Below are positions 56,651 to 64,000 of a DNA stretch of 64,000 nucleotides, piece after piece. The stretch covers positions 563,001 through 627,000 of the forward strand of contig OX621264.1 in the NCBI GenBank assembly GCA_951640165.1, read 5' to 3'. A model generated the notes under the pieces. The model made no database searches and was not told where the DNA came from. It worked only from the letters and a program-made list of their open reading frames with translations. Source of the DNA: Pseudoips prasinana. Lineage: Eukaryota > Arthropoda > Insecta > Lepidoptera > Nolidae. Position 1 is the stretch's first letter, and each line of letters begins with the position of its first letter. The position numbers and the translations under genes are program-made.

Positions 56651-59600
56651 GTGACTTAGTTATTGAATTTCAAACATGACTTAGTAATTTAGACTAAGAT
56701 TTTATTCGTCCATCGCATGACTGCGATTCGAGAGTTAATTGCATATGTTGGGAATGTAGGAGGTGGTACAAGGTCTGCCGTTATTACTTAGCATTCGAAC
56801 GATTTATTAAAATTGTTTTAATTAGTAGATTTGCCAGTTTGTTTTGTGTTAGAACTAAAATAGAGGTGTGTATATATGATTTACCCAAACAGCTGATTGT
56901 GAATAATATATGTTTGTTTGAGTAGTTTCTGACATTAAAAGAGGGGTCTTTTAGTGTTGAGAATTAAAGTTAAATAGAAATATAAATGTACTTTAATGTA
57001 ATTTATTTAATTAAGTGTGATTAAAACATATGAAAAAAAAAAAAAAAATGTGTGTACACGCGTTAGAAGTTATACTTCTTAATATACAACTTGAACGTAG
57101 TTATCAATTTTCATACCACCTAGAACTAACGTCATGCTGTTATTTTTATGATGCGCGCGCATCGTAAAAATTCACTCTCATACATTTTCATACCACCTAG
57201 AACTAACTTCATGCTGTTATTTTTACGATGCGCGCGCATCGTAAAAATTCACTCTCATACCACCTAGAACTAACTTCATGCTGTTAAATTTTTTGGTGTT
57301 GTGTGCGCATCGAATAAATTCACTCTCATCATTTTTCTCCATCGCGCCAAAAGAAGTATAACTTCAATAAATACTTAGAAGTTAATCATTTGATTAAACA
57401 TAGAGTAATATTAATATCTAGGGACAATGTTACACAGATCATCCTAGTCCCAAACTAAGCAAAGCTTGTACTATGGGTACCAGGCGACGATATACATACT
57501 TACATAGATAGATAAATACTTATATACATAGAAAACATCCATGACTCAGAAACAAATATTCATGCTCATCACACAAATATTTACACTTACCGGGACTCGA
57601 TCCCAGGGCCACCAGCTTCGTAGGCAGGAGCACTACCAACTAGGCTACGGTGACCGTCTAAATAAATGTCTCACTTTTAAGTTGTAACAATTAGACAGTG
57701 TGTCTACTTGGGAATTATGTCCTTGTTTCATGAACTCTATTAACATATATCTCAAGGACACATAGTACACCCAGATGCTGGACAACAGTTCACACATAAA
57801 GTTGTCCTGCCTGTCCTGAGGCTGCCAAGGTGATGAAATAATAAAATAATGAAATTTATTCAGCACTTGGGTATTTACATACACTTGTACTTGTCAAGCT
57901 GACAATTTATTACATAAACACAGTAATTAAAGCAACAAAATATTTTGAATTTGTCGGCCCATGTGTGTGGTCTCGTCACATATATTTTTAATATCCTTAA
58001 ATAAATAATAAATAGCAAGTTATCCTCACATATATTTTTAATATCCTTAAATAAATAATAAATAGCAAGTTACTAAGCTATTATTGTTACATTTAGCAAT
58101 TGTATATTAAAATAAAAGAATTGAAAACAATGAGCAGTTGGCTAGAGCAAAAGGCTCTCAACCAGTAGCTTAATTAAGCGACTAATAGCTGAGCGCACCC
58201 TTATCGGGTTTGGGCCACAGCTCCGGCGGCCGCTGAAGTAAAAAGATGTTAACCACTGTACCACACTTAAAGTTGATTGAATGCAACATAAGTTTTGTTT
58301 CTATTCTTTACATTGAGTATGTTTCGCCGGAGCGGCTCAACTGGGCCGTGTTGAAACCGGTAGTAGAGACACCTGCTGAGTTGGTTTCGCTGGGTCTTCT
58401 CAGTTGGGGCGCATTGGATCCGGTGGTAGCATTAAAGCGCGACCGTCGTTATAAACACAAGGTCTGCCATAATAATAACATTTAATTTGTACCTTAATAT
58501 AGACAGAACCATTCGAAAATATGTAGTAAAAATATGGCTAAAATTTAAAATTTTGATAGTTAATCCTACACATGATCCTTGACAATAACTTAATTTAAGT
58601 TAGTTAAATATCTTTACTGTTATAAAATAAATCTTATTGTATATTATTTCCTACAATCCCTGTACCTAAATATCTATATGTACCTAGAAATAATTATAAA
58701 TTAATTATATATTACTACGAATATGTTCTGACTATTTACAAGCGCTTTTTTAAAGTCTACGTGAATCAAAACCTTTTTTATTTTATTTTTATTTATTAAA
58801 CTGGCCTATTGGTGTAGTGTGTAGTGGTTAGTGTCACTGACTGTTAAGCAAGAGGTGGTGGCTTTGATCCCCATCCAGGGGTTCTACCGGCTAAGTTGCC
58901 AAACATCAATATCTTAAATGGCGTTCGCTCTATGTGAGCTCTGAAACATAGGACTTGACAGATCATTGTGTCAGAGTTATTCTACTCTCACAGTAACTCT
59001 CTGACATGGCTATACAAATAGGACAGATGGCTTATTGTGCCCTCTGAAACATAGGACTTGACAGATCATTGTGTCAGAGTTATTCTACTCTCACAGTAAC
59101 TCTCTGACATGGCTATACAAATAGAACAGATGGCTTATTGTGCCCTCTGAAACATAGGACTTGACAGATCATTGTGTCAGAGTTATTCTACTCTCACAGT
59201 AACTCTCTGACATGGCTCTACAAATAGGACAGATGGCTTATTGTGTCCTCCGAAACATAGAACTTGACAGATCATTGTGTCAGAGTTATTATACTCTCTC
59301 AGTAACCCTCTGACATGTCTATACAAATAGGACAGATGGCTTATTGTGCCCTCTGAAACATAAAATTTGACAGATCATTGTGTCAGAGTTATTCTACTCT
59401 CTCAGTAACCCTCTGACATGTCTATACAAATAGGACAGATGGCTTATTGTGTCCTCCGAAACATAGAACTTGACAGATCATTGTGTCAGAGTTATTCTAC
59501 TCTCTCAGTAACCCTCTGACATGTCTATACAAATAGGACAGATGGCTTATTGTGCCCTCTGAAACATAAAATTTGACAGATCATTGTGTCAGAGTTATTC

Positions 59601-62463
59601 TACTCTCTCAGTAACCCTCTGACATGGCTTAAGAACTGGGACATATGGCTTAATGTGACCTCTGAACCATAGAACTAGAACACAGATCATTGTGTCAGAG
59701 CTATTCTACCTCTGAATAACCGTCTGACATGGAGTAACAATTGGAACAGATGGCTTCATGTGCCCTCTGAAACAGATGCTCAGAAATCAAACCATAGGTC
59801 CTGACCCATCTGCAGACTGCAGGGCGAGGGGCAATAACTCGCCGATATTTTACGCCCCAAAAGTTATTGAATACCACAGTTTCTCTCTCTGACTTTTACC
59901 ATCATACCTCGCAATCAAGCTATGATCATCCTATACTTATCGTATGGGCAGTGGCTACCCTAGTGTCAGAGTTGTTCAAGCCGCCCAGTAGTCCTCTGAC
60001 ATGGCTTAACGACTGTTGCTTAATGACTACAAACGGGACCGACAGCTTAACGTGCCCCCTGAAGCACGAAGACGCTCAGAAAATAAACCACTTTGGAGTC
60101 ACCCATCTAAGGCCTGATCCAGAGCCTAGTAGCTTAACCTCGACTGCCTTGTTGGTCTAGCGGTAGCGTGTTCACCCGCAGAGAACGAAGTCTTGGGTTC
60201 AAATCCTGAGTCGGGCCAATAGTGATTTAGGGACCTTTCTGCAAAAAGAAAAATTTCTCAGCATCAGCCAGAAGTCTGAGAGTTGGCGGTATTATAGCCC
60301 CGTGCCTCGGAGAGCACATAAAGCCGTCTGCCCTGAACCTGACCTCTTTCCGGTCATATCGCTAGGCGTCCCATCGGATCATTAGAGTGATAGAATAGAA
60401 AGTGATCCTGTGTTTGCGCACACACTTGTGCACTGTAATACGTCCCGCGCAGGTGGCTAATCTCTATGGAGACTGGCCGAAACTCGGCTTGGAGGATATT
60501 ATTATCACATGTTTATTAGCACTATTATTTACCATATATTATATAAGGCTATTTTAATACGAATACAACTTATAAAATATATGGGCTACATGGAGAGAAA
60601 TTTCCGCACAATCCTGGCATTCGCCAGCAGAACCGCCTTCTGCATGTAACTCTCCAGCCAGATATCAAGCCCTAAACTTGCAAGGTTGATTTTCAGGGAT
60701 TTAGGAATAACTCCATTTGTGATTATAACAATAGGTATGACCGCAGGTCTTTCGGTTCTCCAAATTTGCGCATATTCAAAACTCAGATCAAGGTATTTTG
60801 ATTATTTTTCTTTCTGCGTTAGATATGTTTTCATCATACGGTATTGTTATATCCACAAAGGAGGTCTTTTTCGTTTGTTTATCGAAGACGACAATATCGG
60901 GTCGATTGGCACCTACCATTCGGTCAGTTAGTTTAATTATTATTAACCTCGCAAATCACTTGCGCACCGGTGCGTGCATCTGCTATGAGAGTCTGACCTT
61001 ATTAAACCCAAACTGTCTCCAGGCTGCCCTATGGGACAACCTGGAACTCCTTCAGGAGCTGGTGTCATCTGGCGCGCACGTGAACGCCCTGGACAACAGC
61101 AGCCGCACGGCGCTGCACGCGGCCGCGCTGGCCGAGCGCAGCCGCTGCCTCGCCGCGCTGTGCGCTGCGGGCGCGCAGCTCGACGCGCACTCCGACACCG
61201 CCACTGGGGGGAAGGTAAGCTTTGCGTTATTGGGACTTGTTCCTCCATCTTATCCACCTCTGCAACTCCTGTAAGCCAGGATCAACAGTGGCACACAATG
61301 AATTGACACCGAGCGGTGAGGCTCAGGCATGTCCCGGGGAATTGCGACAACTGTCTCGGATCCCGCAACGAATTTAATCAGAAAGAAAAAAGGAGGAGTT
61401 AGAAATGAATAGTTCCACTGTGTTGTGTTACTGCGCTTCTTGAAATATTTGATTCAGATAACCTTTTTACTTTTGTGTGACCTCAGTGCCGTGTAGTTGA
61501 CGGCGACCAATATACCACCCCATGTCATCCCGTGGGAGGCGTAGAGGTCATCCCGACGGATTATAATAGTATCCTGGAACTTTATTCAATCACGGCCATC
61601 TGATCCCAAACTAAGCAGAGCTTGTACTATGGAAACCAGATAACTGATATAATACATACCTATACTACTTTTCTTTTGTAAATACATACTTGTATAGATA
61701 ATAATAATAATTTATTTCGGATAATTAGAATCCATTTTTGTTAGTAAGTCACACTAATATTATAAAGGCGAAAGCTTGGGAGTGTGTAGTTTGTTACTTA
61801 TTTACGACCAAACGGCGGGAGTGATTTTAAAAAATTTGATATGGAGATAGCTGACACCCTGGATTGACACCTATAAAGTTTAACGCGGGTTAAACCGCGG
61901 GGTACAGCTAGTCATTTATAAACTTAAACACTATTGTTTGTTAATACCTTAAAGCTAAACATTCAAAAAACACCCCACTGGGGTTTGTTTGCGCATCCAA
62001 AGTTCCAGTATTGGGCTGTCCCACCGGTCCACAATCGTGTTCAATATGCTATTGGGACTGCCTCGTACCCTGCTCATAATACAAGCGCATCGCTTACGCA
62101 TGCTGGCGTGGAATCGTCCGTGCGTGCTTCGGCGAACATTTTTGACGCGCTACAATGTCTTGGCAGTCCAATAACACACCTATACTCACGACAAACAGAC
62201 ATGTTCATGCACAAAAAATATCTATCCTGTCTGTTGGGAATAAATCCTTTTTTCTTTTTCTTTGCGAGTATTTTAAGCAGATGTTTGAATTTCACAGACA
62301 GCCCTCCACATTGCTGCAGAAAGGGGCCACGTGGAGAATGTGAAGACCCTCCTAGCCGCTGGCGCCCGCCTTAACGTAGTGGATGCTGGAGGAGACACGC
62401 CTTTAGCCCTGGCTGAGAAGAACAGTCACCGACACGCAGCACATGCGCTGAGAGAGGCGAGGG
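56600..62463 (+). CDS. Ankyrin-repeat protein, first three coding exons
   Basis: Exon 1 (56600-56650) encodes MDLSPDEDHFQGRLLHQ and ends at GTGACT in phase 0. Exon 2 (61023-61214) after CTCCAG encodes AALWDNLELLQELVSSGAHV, DNSSRTALHAAALAERSRC, and AALCAAGAQLDAHSD to GGK, then GTAAGC. Exon 3 (62298-62463) after TTTCACAG encodes TALHIAAERGHVENVKTLL, AAGARLNVVDAGGDTPLALA, and HAAHALREARG, then GTGAGT. Joined in phase they give about 136 residues with three ankyrin repeats; the GGK/TALHIAAERGH junction restores a perfect repeat. Ankyrin repeats bind proteins; the protein's identity and partners are unknown. Further exons must lie beyond 64000. Introns hold a satellite, SINEs and LINE fragments. 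Confidence 0.85.
57045..57372 (-). mobile_element. GAAGTTATACTTCT element, copy 3
   Basis: Three GTTCTAGGTGGTATG-type modules and two ACGATGCGCGCGCATCGT palindromes lie between the inverted ends. Confidence 0.7.
57417..57658 (-). repeat. SINE family A, full length
   Basis: It runs, antisense, from GGACAATGTTACACAGATCA to AGGCTACGGTGACCGT. The B-box complement is CGGGACTCGATCCC. Confidence 0.8.
57972..58072. repeat. Two tandem 50-bp units
   Basis: TCACATATATTTTTAATATC to AATAAATAGCAAGTTA is present twice with a single change. Confidence 0.9.
58330..58795 (+). repeat. Repeat family D, longest copy
   Basis: GAGCGGCTCAACTGGGCCGT, GAAACCGGTAGTAGAGACAC, GGATCCGGTGGTAGCATTAA, then the AT-rich tail to AACCTTTTTTATTTT. 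Confidence 0.75.
58800..58885 (+). repeat. tRNA-like SINE head fragment
   Basis: GGTGTAGTGTGTAGTGGTTA resembles an A-box and GTGGCTTTGATCCCC a B-box. It runs into a fragment of the 25376 foldback repeat. Confidence 0.5.
58940..59775. repeat. 103-bp satellite, about 8 units
   Basis: Units begin GAAACATAGGACTTGACAGA and contain TCATTGTGTCAGAGTTATTC and GTAACTCTCTGACATGGCTA. TGTCAGAGTTA and TAACTCTCTGACA within the unit form a hairpin. The last units are diverged. It lies in ankyrin intron 1. Confidence 0.95.
60000..60140 (+). repeat. Dispersed repeat with ACCGACAGCTTAACGTGC
   Basis: It is shared with 21895-22080 and sits directly before a SINE-B head. Confidence 0.55.
60141..60505 (+). repeat. 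SINE family B
   Basis: CTGCCTTGTTGGTCTAGCGG head, the B-box GGGTTCAAATCCTGAG, and the tail GAGACTGGCCGAAACTCGGC. Confidence 0.8.
60590..60955 (-). pseudogene. LINE ORF2 C-terminal domain, degenerate
   Basis: On the minus strand, across one frameshift, it reads VGANRPDIVVFDKQTKKTSF, VDITIPYDENI, KYLDLSFEYAQIWRT, IPKSLKINLASLGLDIW and KAVLLANARIVRKFLSM. This domain is common at the end of some arthropod LINE ORF2s. Confidence 0.7.
61023..61214 (+). CDS. Ankyrin gene exon 2
   Basis: Sixty-four codons, phase 0 to 0, very GC-rich, with one and a half ankyrin repeats (SSRTALHAAALAERSRCLAA). Confidence 0.9.
61255..61420 (+). repeat. Dispersed repeat H, reverse copy
   Basis: GCAACTCCTGTAAGCCAGGA, CACCGAGCGGTGAGGCTCAG. 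Confidence 0.6.
61500..61915. repeat. Repeat cluster: RTE/SINE fragment, SINE C (minus), 'CCGCGG' repeat
   Basis: 61500-61580 matches 52497-52570. 61590-61705 is an antisense family C tail (CTAAGCAGAGCTTGTACTAT). 61745-61913 runs from CACTAATATTATAAAGGCGA to ACCGCGGGGTACAGCTAGT. Confidence 0.6.
62298..62463 (+). CDS. Ankyrin gene exon 3
   Basis: Fifty-five codons plus one base; the repeat TALHIAAERGHVENVKTLLA is followed by GGDTPLALAEKNSHRHAAHA. The donor is GTGAGT. Confidence 0.9.
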
Positions 62464-62599
62464 GTGAGTAGTTCCGTTAAATGCACCTTGCCCAAGAGCA
62501 GTAACAGTTCGAAATTGTATGTCAGTCAGCTGAAAGCTGGACAAACCTGGATAAAGGACATAGTATCTCGCTATACTCGCATCCAGCGAGATCTTCACA

Positions 62600-62852
62600 A
62601 GATCGCTTGTCTATACTGTGTCTTACAGCTCGTGACCGCCACTTCCGAATCTTTCTGCCCAGGGGCCGTCGTTTCTACGACCTCTGTGCCCAAATGCTAC
62701 GACAGTTTGGCAAGTCTTCGCGCTATGCCGATTACTTGAGTTAAACAGCCCATTTCGACATTTCTGATTCGATCCTGCAGGTAAACTCCGGGAATAGTCC
62801 TCTCCATTACGTTTTAGGTGACCTTGAGCCTGCTTATGAGGCCCATAGTACG
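62600..62852 (-). pseudogene. RTE-type LINE C-terminus, degenerate
   Basis: It is a diverged antisense match to 40850-41095 (GGTGACCTTGAGCCTGCTTA TGAGGCCCATA). Confidence 0.55.
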
Positions 62853-63075
62853 CGTCCACATCTAAGTCCTTAAGTTACTAAACACTGGAAGAAGAGTTGA
62901 GACTCTAATCAGTCTACTCGTCAGTTCCTGGGGCAATTGGAGCGTCACACGCAGCGACAACAGCAAAGATTCCTACAATAAAGAATGGTAAGTTTCTTGA
63001 AGACGACGATGGCGACGGAGTTATTGTTTTGTACCCTGTCTCTTTCTTCTTCTCAGCGTGTCCATGGCATATTAA

Positions 63076-63335
63076 TTAAAATTTTGTAGCCCAGAACGTT
63101 GCCACACTGATTGCCCTGCTTGTGCCATTCCTAAGATCCTGCCATGAACATGTGGCAGCGCAGGCTGAGCACGATGTTAGATGGTCCAGAAATACAGTCC
63201 ATTTTGGGGGTGCTCGACAGTCCCCACCTAGACATGTTTTCGTTGCTTCGGGCACCTGAGTCCGGAGTCTATTTAGGGACTTCCATATCGGCCACGGCAA
63301 TTGATGTCCAGGCGGGAGGCTTCCAGAAGGCGTGA
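63076..63335 (-). pseudogene. LINE ORF2 C-terminal remnant
   Basis: It reads LPWPIWKSLNRLRTQV, then in shifted frames NMSRWGLSSTPKMDC and RAISVATFWATKF. The layout (WKSLNRLRT, then a cysteine-rich stretch, then a terminal helix) is typical of insect LINE ORF2 ends. Frame changes make it a pseudogene. Confidence 0.5.
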
Positions 63336-63382
63336 CCAAATGATCCGGTAAGCATTTCGCTGCACGCCAGATGCTGCATCTC

Positions 63383-63450
63383 GTTGGTCAAACGGTAGCG
63401 TGTTTCACCACTGTTAGTGAAATCCCAGTTTTAATCCTAGTACGAGGCAA
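63383..63450 (+). repeat. SINE family B head fragment
   Basis: CTCGTTGGTCAAACGGTAGC GTGTTTCACC keeps the A-box; the B-box is eroded. Confidence 0.5.
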
Positions 63451-63514
63451 AAAGAGTAATAGAGATATTTTTGTCAAGAAGACTCCAAATATATTATGAA
63501 CAATCTATACTTCT

Positions 63515-64000
63515 ATACAGATACATAAAGCCGAAGAGTTTGTTTGTTTTCTTGAACGCACTAATCTTAGAAACTACTAGTCCGATTTGAAAAATTATTT
63601 CAGTGCTAGCCCATTTATCGAGGAAGGCTATAGGCTATATATCGTCACGCTAAGACTTCGTGTAGACGGTTAAAGTTTCCCAAAATCTTTAATTTGTTTT
63701 AGTTTCAAAATAGACATCTATTTTTTTAAGGTTGGCTCACTATAACCTAAATTATTCCAAAATAATGCATTGATTGCGAAGGTGTTTTTATAAACATGAT
63801 ATTAATCCATATCCAAATAAAAACATTATTCATCATAGGTAATTAATTTTAAAACAAAACTGCTTTTTTCATCGTTCGATTTCAATGAATATCTTAGTAG
63901 ATATCGCAGTTTTAAAATAACATCGCAGCAAAATAATGATCAAGTACTGCTCCACAATAATGTCCCTGAATATATATTATTATCTATACATATAATAAAA
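63515..64000. other. 'CCGCGG'-type repeat fragment, then AT-rich DNA
   Basis: GATACATAAAGCCGAAGAGT to GGCTATATATCGTCACGCTA resembles the dispersed repeat. The rest to the window end has no visible gene. Confidence 0.4.

Noticed and set aside
60943..61306. Overlapping ORFs on both strands at 61 kb
   Set aside because: They are shadows of the GC-rich ankyrin exon 61023-61214.

Overview
This is eukaryotic nuclear DNA, almost certainly from a moth or butterfly (Lepidoptera). It holds two multi-exon host genes whose GC-rich exons sit in AT-rich introns packed with transposable elements. The repeat families (tRNA-headed SINEs, CR1/Jockey- and RTE-type LINEs, a cecropia-type mariner, TA- and TTA-target MITEs) are of the kinds common in Lepidoptera. 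The order is inferred from remembered repeat and protein families, not from a database search.

Host genes. (1) eIF2B beta subunit, minus strand, 44886 to 23414. All ten coding exons can be joined with consistent phases into a 348-residue protein from start to stop codon. (2) An ankyrin-repeat protein, plus strand, with coding exons at 56600-56650, 61023-61214 and 62298-62463. All its junctions are in phase, and it continues past the window. The two genes are divergently oriented with about 11.7 kb between their start codons.

Layout. 1-23.4 kb is intergenic and repeat-filled: SINEs and MITEs (1-2.4 kb); a complete but decayed Ty3/gypsy LTR element with 134-bp LTRs and a GTAT target duplication (4456-10525); a MITE whose empty site survives in a tandem duplicate (12.1-12.65 kb); a mariner with an intact 339-residue transposase (12861-14146); LINE 3' ends and more MITEs (14-23 kb). 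23.4-44.9 kb is the eIF2B-beta gene. Its introns carry LINE ORFs on both strands, a 35-bp minisatellite that starts next to a splice donor, foldback elements, a TTA-flanked Harbinger-like MITE and many SINEs. 44.9-56.6 kb is intergenic: a 3'-truncated copia element, two copies of an internally deleted TA-flanked transposon, and a THAP-encoding element with 34-bp inverted repeats. 56.6-64 kb is the ankyrin gene, whose first intron holds a 103-bp satellite.

No CRISPR array, operon or bacterial gene is present. The tRNA-like stretches are SINE promoter heads, not tRNA genes. The most interesting signals are small structural ones: a copia ORF kept open by two compensating indels, adjacent perfect hairpins with the same ACAT loop, a perfect 46-bp palindrome beside the eIF2B-beta stop codon, the THAP element, and several unrecognised coding-like fragments.
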